Source of the DNA: Ruminococcus sp.
GTDB lineage: Bacteria > Bacillota > Clostridia > Oscillospirales > Ruminococcaceae
Assembly (NCBI GenBank): GCA_017519415.1
Contig: JAFWSI010000070.1
Span: 1-64,000, forward strand
DNA length: 64,000 nucleotides
Reading direction: 5' to 3'
In this document: positions 9,519 through 17,528 of the stretch, piece by piece
How the letters are laid out: each line of letters opens with the position of its first letter
How positions within the stretch are numbered: position 1 is the first letter of the stretch
The notes under the pieces: model-generated
The model's database searches: none
What the model saw: only the letters and a program-made list of their open reading frames with translations
What the model was told of the DNA's origin: nothing
Program-made: the position numbers and the translations under genes

Positions 9519-10334
9519 CTATATTTTCAGCAGCTTCGGATTGAAGACGGCCTTGCCGCCGCATTCTCCGAAGCCTATGACAGCGTCTACGGGTTTCCTT
9601 TCACCGCTTGTCAGGCAGCTTATGAGCACCTCGTCGGGACGGAACACGGGGATAAGTCCGCTGCCCGATACCGCAGAGCAGGGGAGCAGTCTGAATCCGC
9701 GGGGAAGCTCCGAAATATCCATTTCCGTACCTGTCAGCTCTCTGAAGCTCTCCTCTGCGCATATTATCACGGGAGCACCCGTGAAGAAGTCCACAAGACC
9801 GTTCCCCGTATCGGCTATCCCTTCGAGCGCTACGGTTTTTTTGCCTTTCCGTATGAATATCCGGTAGCTGCCGTCCATTGACCTGTCCAGCAGTATGCGG
9901 ACGATACGGACTGCCGCATACAGAGCGGCTGTGGTGATGACGAGGATCATCAGTGAAAAGTCTATGTAGAAGCAGCCGTTGTTGAAATGCATATATGCCG
10001 GCCTGAAAAACGAATATATACCGTATACGGTCCCTGCAAGCACAAAATTCGCCGTGAAGAAGGCAGCAGTATCCTTGATGAGCCTTCTGCGGCCGCGGAT
10101 CCCGAAGGCTGCGGCGACAATGCTCACTGCCGCGGCGATCCTTATGATAAGGGACAGCAGGGTGCCGAGCTGGGGGAGAAGTATCATCAGGGAAAAGAGG
10201 CTCCCGTATACGGAAGCAGCGATACATCTTCCTCCGGAAAGGGGAGAATGAGTGAGCCCTGCGGTTATGCGCAGCAGAAAGAAGTTGACATAGATATTCA
10301 GGATTATGAGTACATCGACGTATATGGTCTCCAC
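9519..10334 (-). CDS. spoIIGA: Sigma-E processing peptidase SpoIIGA
   Basis: SpoIIGA is a membrane aspartic-type protease that cleaves pro-SigE at the asymmetric septum. The 271-residue product has about five membrane segments in residues 1-150 ([17 protein letters not shown] at the start) and a soluble C-terminal protease domain with the [13 protein letters not shown] motif near residue 175, whose Asp is the catalytic one in the family. Translation starts at GTG (10334), with GGGAGG 8 bases upstream. It is the first gene of the spoIIGA-sigE operon. Confidence 0.92.
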   Translation of the reverse strand: METIYVDVLIILNIYVNFFLLRITAGLTHSPLSGGRCIAASVYGSLFSLMILLPQLGTLLSLIIRIAAAVSIVAAAFGIRGRRRLIKDTAAFFTANFVLAGTVYGIYSFFRPAYMHFNNGCFYIDFSLMILVITTAALYAAVRIVRILLDRSMDGSYRIFIRKGKKTVALEGIADTGNGLVDFFTGAPVIICAEESFRELTGTEMDISELPRGFRLLPCSAVSGSGLIPVFRPDEVLISCLTSGERKPVDAVIGFGECGGKAVFNPKLLKI

Positions 10335-10366
10335 AGTGTACCTCCCGATTTGCTGTCTTTAGTATT

Positions 10367-10400
10367 ATTATAATGCAGCATGGCCGCAGAATATGTCGGA
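10367..10400 (-). promoter_or_regulatory. Candidate spoIIGA promoter with Spo0A-like box
   Basis: A TATAAT (10372-10367, minus strand) lies 33 bases upstream of the GTG start. No -35 hexamer is present at the normal distance; instead TGTCGGA (plus strand 10394-10400), one base off the Spo0A box TGTCGAA, covers that position. In Bacillus the spoIIG promoter is Spo0A-activated with a poor -35 contact. The assignment is by analogy. Confidence 0.4.
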
Positions 10401-10461
10401 ATCGGCGGCCCGTATACGCAGATCGGAATTACAGGAAAGCGTTTTTGGCATTTACCGCAAA

Positions 10462-10499
10462 AAAACGGCTGAGACTTCACAGGAAGTCTCAGCCGTTTT
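10462..10499 (-). terminator. Intrinsic terminator of the deaD operon
   Basis: A 16-bp perfect stem (AAAACGGCTGAGACTT and its complement, six-base loop) is followed on the minus strand by a T-run. It lies just after the 35-residue ORF and is symmetrical enough to work in both directions. Confidence 0.85.
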
Positions 10500-10501
10500 A
10501 A

Positions 10502-10609
10502 TTATCTCAGGAATGGAAGCAGCACAGCGCCGGCGATCATTATGCCCGCTACAGCGAGAATGATTATACGCATTGCCGTGCTTTTTTCCTGTCCGTTCTT
10601 TCTGCCCAT
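10502..10609 (-). CDS. 35-residue single-span membrane protein
   Basis: This small ORF begins with ATG at 10609, has AGAGGTGAT at a good distance, and ends with TAA just before the terminator. The peptide has a polar, basic N-terminus (MGRKNGQEKS) followed by one hydrophobic segment, IIILAVAGIMIAGAVLLPFL. It starts 13 bases after the helicase stop codon and shares its terminator, so it is very likely co-transcribed with the helicase. It resembles the many short DUF4044-like Firmicute membrane peptides, but I cannot assign it. The good ribosome site and position make it a credible gene despite its size. Confidence 0.7.
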   Translation of the reverse strand: MGRKNGQEKSTAMRIIILAVAGIMIAGAVLLPFLR

Positions 10610-10621
10610 TCATATCACCTC

Positions 10622-12343
10622 TCAGTGCCTTTTTTTCATGCGTTTTTTACGGTTAGGTATATATTCCGAGAATATCTCCGATTTCTTCTTGTTTCCGTAA
10701 GCCGCTTTTTTGCGGTCGAATTTTGGTCTGTCATCTATGCGGCGGTTCCTGCGCTCGGCATGGGCGCCTCCCTTGTACAGCTTTACCTCCACCTTGTTTC
10801 CGTTGATCTTCATTGAATCTGTACTGTCGATGATGTACTCGTATTCGGTCTCGGGGACCTCAACGGTGGTGTGGTCGTCGTAAATATCTATCTTGCCGAA
10901 ATCCTTTCCCGTCATTCCCGTTGCGTCAACCAGTGCTCCGAGAATGAAATTGGGAGCTATACGGCGGTTCCTGCCGATATTGATGTCTATCTTTACAGTC
11001 TTGGCGCCGTTGTTTCTGCCCTTCCTGAGGGGACGGGCGCTGTCGAAGTCCGGAAGGGACTCCGTTTCCGCACTGAGCTGTTTTGCAATTACTCTTGCAG
11101 CCGCTTCACGGTAATCAATACCCATTTCCGTCAGTCTGTCCAGTATATCATAGGCATTGTGACCTGCCTGAGCCTCCGAGATATCCCTTACGAGAGCCTC
11201 CTTCTTCATGGATACTATATCGGACTTGTCAGGCAGCGGCATTTCATGTATCTCGGCGTGAGTATACTTTTCTATGGCCCGCAGGTCGAACAGCTGCCTT
11301 CTGCCGCTTATCAGAGTATAAGCGGTACCTGTCCTGCCGGCACGTCCGGTTCTGCCGATACGGTGGATATAATATTCGTTGTCCTGGGGCAGGTCGTAGT
11401 TGAATACCGCGTCAACTCCGCTTACGTCTATGCCTCTTGCGGCAACGTCCGTAGCCACAAGAATTTCCGTCGCCTTGCTCTTGAAGCTGTTCATGACCTG
11501 CGTGCGCTGTATTTGCTTCATATCTCCGTGAAGCCCGGCTGCGCGGAAGCCGTGCTTGACAAGCTCGTCGGTGAGCTGATCCACCATTGCCTTGGTATTG
11601 CAGAATACCATTGCGGAGGAGGGCTTGTATGCGGCGAGCAGCAGCCTGAGGGCGTCAGTCTTCCTTCCCATAGCCACCTCAAAGTAGAACTGCTCGATAA
11701 GCTCCACAGTCTTCTGTGCTGACTTTATCTTTATATGTACGGGATCACGCTGGAATTTCTCGGTGATAGCCATGATCTCCTTTGGCATTGTAGCCGAAAA
11801 CAGTACAGTCTGCCTGTCCTCGGGTACATCGGCGAGTATGGTCTCTATATCCTCGCGGAAGCCCATATTAAGCATCTCATCGGCCTCGTCGAGTATGACG
11901 GTGCGGATATTTTCGAGCCTGAGTGTTTTTCTGCGGATATGATCCATAACACGTCCGGGAGTGCCTATGACTATATTGGCTCCGCGCTTTAGCTCATGTA
12001 TCTGCTTTTCCATGCTTGCTCCGCCGTATACCGCAGAGGACTTTACTCCCTCCTTGAATTTGGCGAATTTGCGGATCTCTTCGTTTGCCTGCATGGCGAG
12101 CTCTCTTGTAGGGCAGAGTATGAGCACTGCTGCGGAGCGCCTGTCCGCTTCGGTTATGCTCTCCACAGCGGGTATGCCGAAAGCGGCAGTTTTGCCCGTT
12201 CCCGTGTTGGAGCGCCCCACAACGTCGCGGCCCTCCAGGAGCAGGGGAATGCTCTGCTGCTGTATTTCCGTCATCTCCGTATATCCCAGCTCGTCAACGG
12301 CGCGGAGAAGCTCCTGAGATAGATTCAGTTCATTAAAATTCAT
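10622..12343 (-). CDS. DEAD-box RNA helicase, DeaD/CshA type
   Basis: The 573-residue ATP-dependent RNA helicase acts in ribosome assembly, cold adaptation and mRNA turnover. Motifs in order are the Q motif (EIQQQSIPLLL), SNTGTGKTAAF near residue 45, PTRELAMQ near 82, VILDEADEMLNMGF near 150, SATMP near 183, then the second RecA lobe with ARGIDVSGV and YIHRIGRTGRAGRTG. A DbpA-type RNA-binding domain (INIGRNRRIAPNFILGALV) sits near 455-525, followed by a basic tail ending RKKRMKKRH. The DbpA-like domain points to the DeaD/DbpA branch. A consensus promoter lies about 40 bases upstream. Confidence 0.93.
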   Translation of the reverse strand: MNFNELNLSQELLRAVDELGYTEMTEIQQQSIPLLLEGRDVVGRSNTGTGKTAAFGIPAVESITEADRRSAAVLILCPTRELAMQANEEIRKFAKFKEGVKSSAVYGGASMEKQIHELKRGANIVIGTPGRVMDHIRRKTLRLENIRTVILDEADEMLNMGFREDIETILADVPEDRQTVLFSATMPKEIMAITEKFQRDPVHIKIKSAQKTVELIEQFYFEVAMGRKTDALRLLLAAYKPSSAMVFCNTKAMVDQLTDELVKHGFRAAGLHGDMKQIQRTQVMNSFKSKATEILVATDVAARGIDVSGVDAVFNYDLPQDNEYYIHRIGRTGRAGRTGTAYTLISGRRQLFDLRAIEKYTHAEIHEMPLPDKSDIVSMKKEALVRDISEAQAGHNAYDILDRLTEMGIDYREAAARVIAKQLSAETESLPDFDSARPLRKGRNNGAKTVKIDINIGRNRRIAPNFILGALVDATGMTGKDFGKIDIYDDHTTVEVPETEYEYIIDSTDSMKINGNKVEVKLYKGGAHAERRNRRIDDRPKFDRKKAAYGNKKKSEIFSEYIPNRKKRMKKRH

Positions 12344-12381
12344 TCGTTATCCTTTCCTGTCTCGTTATTCCAATACAAATT

Positions 12382-12410
12382 ATAATAGCACAAAAAGCGG
12401 TAAAGGTCAA
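12382..12410 (-). promoter_or_regulatory. SigA-type promoter of the helicase operon
   Basis: On the minus strand TTGACC (12410-12405), 17 bases, TATTAT (12387-12382), ending 39 bases before the helicase ATG. Confidence 0.65.
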
Positions 12411-12510
12411 GGAAAAAACGAAAAAAAGCCAAAAACTTTCATATTGATGTAATGTGCGCAAAGAAAGCGGTTATAGACTGAGACTATAACTAATAATAAT
12501 ACTTTCATAT

Positions 12511-12539
12511 TTGACAAATACCTATCACTATGGTATGAT
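12511..12539 (+). promoter_or_regulatory. SigA-type promoter of metY with palindromic operator
   Basis: TTGACA (12511-12516), a 17-base spacer and TATGAT (12534-12539). An inverted repeat ATACC-N9-GGTAT (12518-12536) fills the spacer and overlaps the -10 box, a repressor-like position. A second inverted repeat GTTATAG-N7-CTATAAC lies upstream at 12470-12490, and ACTTTCATATT occurs twice (from about 12435 and at 12501). A cysteine/sulfur-responsive Rrf2-type repressor (CymR) is a possible binder; that is inference only. Confidence 0.6.
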
Positions 12540-12571
12540 TAAGACAGAGAAAAGGACAGGGGTGATAAAAA

Positions 12572-12613
12572 ATGACAGCAATCAGATATATCACTGATAC
12601 GGAGCGAATGTGA
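12572..12613 (+). CDS. Putative 13-residue leader peptide upstream of metY
   Basis: ATG at 12572 is preceded by AGGGGTGAT at good spacing and is the first ribosome site on the metY transcript. It encodes MTAIRYITDTERM and stops 65 bases before the metY ATG. It contains no cysteine and two methionines including the initiator. It could be a regulatory upstream ORF, or the remnant of an older gene start. Nothing in its sequence proves attenuation. Confidence 0.4.
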   Translation: MTAIRYITDTERM

Positions 12614-12678
12614 TATTTGCAGTATACAGGTTCACAAGTGAAAATTTGATATAAATAATTTTTGAAAGGAAGATCATT

Positions 12679-13962
12679 ATGAGCAATTATAAATTCGAGA
12701 CCATTCAGATCCACGCAGGACAGGAGAATCCGGATCCTGCAACAGACGCAAGAGCAGTACCCATATATGCCACCACTTCGTATGTATTCAGGGACTCCGC
12801 ACAGGCGGCAGGCCGTTTCGGACTTACCGAGGGCGGCAACATCTATACAAGACTGATGAATCCTACCTCCGACGTTTTTGAGCAGAGGATAGCTGCTCTT
12901 GAGGGCGGTGTCGGTGCCCTTGCAACTGCTTCGGGCTCGGCGGCCATAAGCTATGCGATACAGAATATCGCCACAGCAGGGGATCACATCGTTGCTTCCT
13001 CAGATCTGTACGGAGGTTCCTTCAATCTTCTTTCCCATACTCTCAGGGAGCAGGGACTTACGACCACCTTTGTGGATCCCTCGGATCCCGAGAATTTCGA
13101 GAAAGCGATACAGCCTAACACTAAGCTCCTCTATGCGGAGACTCTCGGAAATCCCAATTCCAATGTTATCGATATAGAAGCTGTTTCTGCAATAGCACAC
13201 AAGCACGGTATCCCTCTCATTGTGGACAATACCTTTGCAACACCGTTCCTGCTGAGACCTATCGAGCACGGTGCGGATATAGTGGTACATTCCGCTACTA
13301 AGTTCATCGGCGGCCACGGAACGGTAATGGGCGGAGTCGTTATAGATTCCGGAAAGTTTGACTGGGCGCAGAACGACAAGTTCCCCGGACTTTCAAAGCC
13401 CAATCCCTCATACCACGGAGTTGTATTTACCGAGGCGTGCGGCAATCTTGCATATATACTCAAGCTCCGCACCACCCTTATGAGAGATCAGGGAGCTGCC
13501 ATATCTCCCTTCAATTCCTTCCTGCTTCTGCAGGGACTTGAGACCCTGTCACTTAGACTTGAGCGCCACACCGAAAATGCGCTCAAGGTCGTGGAATTTC
13601 TCAGATCACATCCACAGGTGGAAAGAGTTAACCACCCGTCCCTTGAAGAGGGCAGGGCTAAGGAGCTTTACGACAGATATTTCCCCAACGGTGCGGCGTC
13701 AATATTCACCTTTGACGTAAAGGGCACAGCAGAGGACGCGAAGAAGTTCACCGAGAGCCTTGAGTTGTTCTCGCTCCTTGCAAATGTAGCAGACGTGAAG
13801 TCCCTTGTAATACACCCCGCTTCCACTACTCATTCGCAGATGAGTGAGGATGAGCTGCTTGCCGCAGGCATAAGACCCACAACGGTAAGACTTTCCATCG
13901 GTACTGAGCACATAGACGATATTATTGCCGACCTGCAGCACGGCTTCGACGCTATAAAGTAA
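12679..13962 (+). CDS. metY: O-acetylhomoserine sulfhydrylase MetY
   Basis: The 427-residue PLP enzyme of the Cys/Met metabolism family makes homocysteine from O-acetylhomoserine and sulfide (direct sulfhydrylation). Key features are IQIHAGQENPDPATDARAVP at the start, the substrate-contact YTRLMNPT near residue 55, the PLP-lysine segment HSATKFIGGHG near 205, and the C-terminal VIHPASTTHSQMSEDE. The last motif and the length of about 427 separate it from cystathionine gamma-synthase and beta-lyase, which are nearer 380. AAAGGAAG lies 9 bases before the ATG. It is monocistronic, with its own promoter and a bidirectional terminator. Confidence 0.93.
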   Translation: MSNYKFETIQIHAGQENPDPATDARAVPIYATTSYVFRDSAQAAGRFGLTEGGNIYTRLMNPTSDVFEQRIAALEGGVGALATASGSAAISYAIQNIATAGDHIVASSDLYGGSFNLLSHTLREQGLTTTFVDPSDPENFEKAIQPNTKLLYAETLGNPNSNVIDIEAVSAIAHKHGIPLIVDNTFATPFLLRPIEHGADIVVHSATKFIGGHGTVMGGVVIDSGKFDWAQNDKFPGLSKPNPSYHGVVFTEACGNLAYILKLRTTLMRDQGAAISPFNSFLLLQGLETLSLRLERHTENALKVVEFLRSHPQVERVNHPSLEEGRAKELYDRYFPNGAASIFTFDVKGTAEDAKKFTESLELFSLLANVADVKSLVIHPASTTHSQMSEDELLAAGIRPTTVRLSIGTEHIDDIIADLQHGFDAIK

Positions 13963-13968
13963 AAAAAT

Positions 13969-13998
13969 AAGGGTATCTGTATTTCAGCAGATACCCTT
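13969..13998. terminator. Bidirectional terminator between metY and tcdA
   Basis: AAGGGTATCTG and its perfect complement enclose an eight-base loop, with A/T runs on both sides. The stem includes the tcdA stop codon region, so the two convergent genes share it. Confidence 0.85.
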
Positions 13999-14748
13999 TT
14001 GCTTTTTGTTTATGCCTGTCAGGTCCTTTATTACTTCTCCCGCGATGATAAGTCCGACAACTGAAGGTACAAAGGCTACAGAACCGGGGGTTGAGCGTCT
14101 TGCGGAGCCTGTTCGCATATCCGTTTTTTCCGAGCCGTCGTCAGCGGCTTCACCTTGCGGTGTTATGGGCTCCTCCCTTGAATATACCACCTTGAGCTTC
14201 TTTACGCCGCGGCGTTTCAGCTGATAGCGCATTACCTTTGCGAGGGGACAAACGGAGGTCTTGTATATATCAGTGACCTCAAACCGTGTAGGGTCAAGCT
14301 TGTTGCCTGCACCCATAGAGCTTATAACCGGAATTCCTGCTTGCTTAGCCTGCATTATTATCTCGATCTTGCCCGTTACGGTGTCGATTGCGTCCACAAC
14401 GTAGTCGAACTGGGAAAAATCAAGCTTATCGGCGGTTTCGGGCATATAGAACATCATATGGCAGGTCACCTTGCAGCCGGGATTTATTTCATGTATGCGC
14501 TGAGCCGCCGCGTCCACCTTGTACATACCGATAGTGCTGTCAAGGGCGATTATCTGGCGGTTTATATTGGTCATGCATACCTTGTCGTCATCAATGAGGT
14601 CCATTGCGCCTATTCCCGAGCGGGCGAGAGCTTCAACGGCATAGCCGCCTACGCCGCCCACACCGAAAACTGCCACACGGGAGTTTGCAAGGATTTTCAT
14701 GGCTTCTTCGCCGAAAAGAAGCCCGGTTCTTGAAAAACGGTCGGACAT
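13984..14748 (-). CDS. tcdA: tRNA threonylcarbamoyladenosine dehydratase TcdA
   Basis: The 254-residue ThiF/E1-like ATPase converts t6A37 of ANN-decoding tRNAs to the cyclic form ct6A. Evidence is the N-terminal RFSRTGLLFGEEAM, the ATP loop VFGVGGVGGYAVEALARSG near residue 30, DDDKVCMTNINRQ near 57, and DAIDTVTGK with a nearby SSMGAGNKLDPT, which are all TcdA (YgdL/CsdL) features. A short insert of about 15 charged residues (DDGSEKTDMRTGS) sits before the terminal PSVVGLIIAGEVI helix. It is 13 bases downstream of the double acetyltransferase gene, so the two may be co-transcribed. Confidence 0.9.
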   Translation of the reverse strand: MSDRFSRTGLLFGEEAMKILANSRVAVFGVGGVGGYAVEALARSGIGAMDLIDDDKVCMTNINRQIIALDSTIGMYKVDAAAQRIHEINPGCKVTCHMMFYMPETADKLDFSQFDYVVDAIDTVTGKIEIIMQAKQAGIPVISSMGAGNKLDPTRFEVTDIYKTSVCPLAKVMRYQLKRRGVKKLKVVYSREEPITPQGEAADDGSEKTDMRTGSARRSTPGSVAFVPSVVGLIIAGEVIKDLTGINKKQKGIC

Positions 14749-14761
14749 AGTTTACTCCTTC

Positions 14762-15727
14762 TTATAGTGACTTTTCCATGTATCCGCAGGTAAACGGGAA
14801 GAAATCAAATTTTTTCGTGTCTGTATGTACAGCTCCCTGCTTTTCGTACCATTTGCGGAGCTTCTCATTTTCTTCAACTATGCTGAATACAAGCTTCACG
14901 CAGCCTTTATCCTTTGCTTTTGTGCAGGCATCGGCGAACAGAGCGCTGCCAATGCATTTATGCCTGTATTCGGGAAGAACGCAGAGATTATTCAGTTCGC
15001 ACTCTTTGTTTTCAAGCAGAAGCAGGGAATAATATCCGATAATTCTTCCGTTTTCGGAAAAATATCCGTACATTGGACGTTGCTCGCTGTCAAACTGCGA
15101 GTACAGTTTATCATCGGTTGTTGCAAAGGCAACAAATCGGGGAGCGTTTTCTACAGTGAAGCCGAACTCGTCTGCAACAGTCATGAAGCTCGTTCTTATG
15201 ACTTCCGTACATTCGGGAATATCATCTCTTTCTATAGCCTTTATCGTAAGTATTGAAGGCACTCTGAACTTTTCCAGACGGTAAACGTGTTCGTCGTCTA
15301 CCTCGGCAATGCCGTTCTTGTAGTCGTAGCCAAACTTTCTGTAGAACTGGCAGCCTGTAATGGACGAGGGTATCTCTATACGCTTTGCTCTGAGGAAGAA
15401 CTCATCATTTTCGAGAGTTTCCATGATGAGCCTGCCAACGCCCTTGCCCTGCCATTCGGGGAGTACAAATATAGTGAACAGACCGCTTTCGTCCTCCTTG
15501 CCCCAGAAAGGACCTATAGAACCGCAGCCTATTATCTGTCCGCTGTCCTCGACTACATAAAAGTGCGTCCAGCCGGCGCGCTCGAGGATATTCTGCGGCT
15601 GCATTGACTTCACAAGCTCCTCCATTAGGTCGGCAGGGTAGTCCTTTGCGTTGGAAATACGGAGAGTTTTTATAACGAGAGCCGAAACTGCTTCTGCGTC
15701 GGCTGTTTCAAATTTTCTTATCTTCAT
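14762..15727 (-). CDS. Two-domain GNAT acetyltransferase
   Basis: The 321-residue protein consists of two consecutive GNAT domains. The first (1-150) has PEWQGKGVGRLIMETLE with the usual acetyl-CoA-binding loop; the second (160-321) has LPEYRHKCIGSALFADAC and EENEKLRKWYEKQGAVHT. Substrates are unknown; tandem GNATs often acetylate amines or antibiotics. The second domain keeps the core loop less perfectly (RHKCIG in place of the usual RxxGxG), so it may be structural. Upstream 15728-15837 is a short gap with no clear feature. Confidence 0.82.
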   Translation of the reverse strand: MKIRKFETADAEAVSALVIKTLRISNAKDYPADLMEELVKSMQPQNILERAGWTHFYVVEDSGQIIGCGSIGPFWGKEDESGLFTIFVLPEWQGKGVGRLIMETLENDEFFLRAKRIEIPSSITGCQFYRKFGYDYKNGIAEVDDEHVYRLEKFRVPSILTIKAIERDDIPECTEVIRTSFMTVADEFGFTVENAPRFVAFATTDDKLYSQFDSEQRPMYGYFSENGRIIGYYSLLLLENKECELNNLCVLPEYRHKCIGSALFADACTKAKDKGCVKLVFSIVEENEKLRKWYEKQGAVHTDTKKFDFFPFTCGYMEKSL

Positions 15728-15837
15728 AAAGCACCTCTCAATGCGTAATTGTTATGTCCGATAACGCGGACGTATAGAAGTATATTGAGGTAAGGGGGGA
15801 TTATCTGCCCGTCAGGCAAAAGGCTAACGGCTAATGG

Positions 15838-16071
15838 CTATATCGTATGTGCGGTTATTATGGTATAGCTGTAGGCATTAACGGTGATGATACAGCCGTT
15901 CACGGTTATGTACCAGTTCTTGCCTCTGCGCTCGATTACAGCTTCGGGAGCGTTTATCTGCTCCCTGCACCATGCCACGCAGTCATCGCAGTCAAGAGCT
16001 AAATTCCTTTTTATACGAACTGCGCCAAGCTCCGTTGTATGAAGCTTGGCGATATTGTTCAGCAATTCCAT
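15838..16071 (-). CDS. DUF3781 family protein
   Basis: The 77-residue protein (LLNNIAKLHTTELGAVRIKR, CVAWCREQI, KNWYITVNGCIITVNAYSYT) matches what I recall of the DUF3781 family of small cytosolic Firmicute proteins of unknown function. Its ATG at 16071 overlaps the stop codon of the DUF1015 gene by one base (TAATG), so translation is coupled. The conserved tail ending YSYTIITAHTI is complete. Function unknown. Confidence 0.75.
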   Translation of the reverse strand: MELLNNIAKLHTTELGAVRIKRNLALDCDDCVAWCREQINAPEAVIERRGKNWYITVNGCIITVNAYSYTIITAHTI

Positions 16072-17339
16072 TATTCGGCTATCCTGCGTGCCTCGATGTA
16101 GAATCTCTTGTCCTCGGCGTGTCCCATGGAGAAGGTCTTTCTCGGGAGAGCTCCGTCCTTGATAACGGTAGGGAAGAGCTGTGACTTATCCATATCGGGA
16201 AGAATGAAAGCGATACCGTTGTGCTTGTCTGCGAGGGACTTTACTGTATCGGCTCCGTGGATATAGTCTATCTTTCCGCCGTTTGCCTTGATATAGCCGT
16301 CAAGGAAGTTCTGGAGAGAGCCAACGGACAGGTTTGAGGACTTTTTGTTGATGTAGAGCTTCTTTTCGGTGCCCTTGCATGAGCAGATAACGTACTGGTC
16401 GGACTCCTTGGTCTCGGAGAGCTCCAGTGCGGCTGTGAGCTCCTTTATGAGCCTGTCGCAGTCCACGTCGTATACAAGGCGGTGGATAGCCTCGAATTTG
16501 AGTGCGTCGCTGTGGAGATTGACTATCTCGGCAAGTGCGTAGCGTGCAGGGTGATTTGAAAGGTCCTTGCCGGGATTTGCCTTTTTCAGCTGCTCATAGA
16601 ACTCCTTTGCTGTAGCAAGGGAGTGGTTTCCGTCGCCCATAGCGTAAAGGAGTACGGGTGTATCGGAAAGACCGTACTTCTTGCAGAATGTGTCGGGGTC
16701 AGCAAGTGCGCAGAGAGCCTTGTCGACAGACTCCTGAGCAGACTTGTCCACAAGCCAGCCCTTTATGCTGCCGCCGTTCTGCATGAGCTCAAAGTCGTAG
16801 AGCTTGCTGTCGTCGGAAACAGTTTTTGCAAGGGGCTCGATAACTGTATTGTCTGGATCGTCAATGAGTATCATAATATGTGGGAGCTCAAGGGGAGCGC
16901 CCTGTCTTACCTTGATACGGGGAGGTATACGCTCGATAACGGTAGCCTCGGTAGCTCTTACCTCTGAGGTGCTGCCCTTTGAGAAGTCGTACTTTTCGAG
17001 GTCTATAGCGCCCACGATACCCTGACGGAGAATACCGTTGCTCTGAGTACGCTCAACGTAGACCATAGCGTCCTTGTACTCGGTGAAGATACCGTCATCA
17101 AGGTACTTGTCCATAGACTTATGTATATTGTCGATACGCTCTGCAACGCCGTCCTGCTCGAGGTAGAGCTCGGGGAGGATAAGATTGAGAGTAGACGGAG
17201 CGTTTCCGACTGTAGCGCTTACCTCGTCCCAGTACTCAGGCTCGCTGGTATACTGGTCGCAGGCGATAACGGACCACTTGCGCATATCGCAGTCCTTGGG
17301 GATAAGAATGTCAGCAGAATGAAATGCAGTTGAGTTCAT
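16071..17339 (-). CDS. DUF1015 family protein
   Basis: The 422-residue protein has the DUF1015 pattern: an N-terminal ADILIPKDCDMRKWSVIACDQYTSEPEYWDEV-type block with YTSEPEYW near residue 32, a YVERTQSNGILRQGIVGAID region near 100, the MGDGNHSLATAKEFYE motif near 235 and the C-terminal FSMGHAEDKRFYIEARRI. The family is widespread in clostridia, related to a ParB/sulfiredoxin-like fold and sometimes linked to serine metabolism, but no reaction is established from this sequence. It is translationally coupled to the DUF3781 gene. The ATG at 17339 has AAAGGAG upstream. Confidence 0.85.
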   Translation of the reverse strand: MNSTAFHSADILIPKDCDMRKWSVIACDQYTSEPEYWDEVSATVGNAPSTLNLILPELYLEQDGVAERIDNIHKSMDKYLDDGIFTEYKDAMVYVERTQSNGILRQGIVGAIDLEKYDFSKGSTSEVRATEATVIERIPPRIKVRQGAPLELPHIMILIDDPDNTVIEPLAKTVSDDSKLYDFELMQNGGSIKGWLVDKSAQESVDKALCALADPDTFCKKYGLSDTPVLLYAMGDGNHSLATAKEFYEQLKKANPGKDLSNHPARYALAEIVNLHSDALKFEAIHRLVYDVDCDRLIKELTAALELSETKESDQYVICSCKGTEKKLYINKKSSNLSVGSLQNFLDGYIKANGGKIDYIHGADTVKSLADKHNGIAFILPDMDKSQLFPTVIKDGALPRKTFSMGHAEDKRFYIEARRIAE

Positions 17340-17380
17340 GGTAAATACTCCTTTATAGTTATTAGTTTTTAGTGCTTATT

Positions 17381-17406
17381 TGTATGGGACGGCGTCCTCG
17401 ACGTCC
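17381..17406. repeat. Fragment of the GTAGGGG palindromic repeat
   Basis: These 26 bases match the reverse complement of the end of the longer element at 40586-40702 with one or two differences (TGTATGGGACGGC, TCCTCGACGTCC). The TTAGT-rich bases just before it also resemble those before the copies at 40.6 and 44.06 kb. It directly abuts the second repeat family. Confidence 0.7.
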
Positions 17407-17410
17407 TGAA

Positions 17411-17528
17411 AGTTAAGAGTTTAGAGTTGAGAATTGAGAGTTAAGGTGTTCGCTTCGCTCATATTGTTTTAATAAGTCAACCTAAGGCGGCATTATAACT
17501 CTCAACTCTGCACTCTCAACTCTCAACT
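17411..17528. repeat. MITE-like repeat with AGAGTTGAG ends, copy 1
   Basis: The left end (AGTTAAGAGTTTAGAGTTGAG) and right end (CTCTGCACTCTCAACTCTCAAC) are imperfect inverted repeats built from AGAGTTGAG units, enclosing about 55 bases with TTTTAATAAGTC. A second copy with the same ends and core is at 39542-39649. It overlaps the 3' end of maf: the last codons and stop of that gene (GAAGTTGAGAGTTGA) are made of the repeat's terminal sequence. No ORF inside, so it would be non-autonomous. Confidence 0.7.

Noticed and set aside
12620..12680. Possible SAM riboswitch or T-box before metY
   Set aside because: No SAM-I core motifs, no T-box sequence and no terminator hairpin between promoter and start codon.
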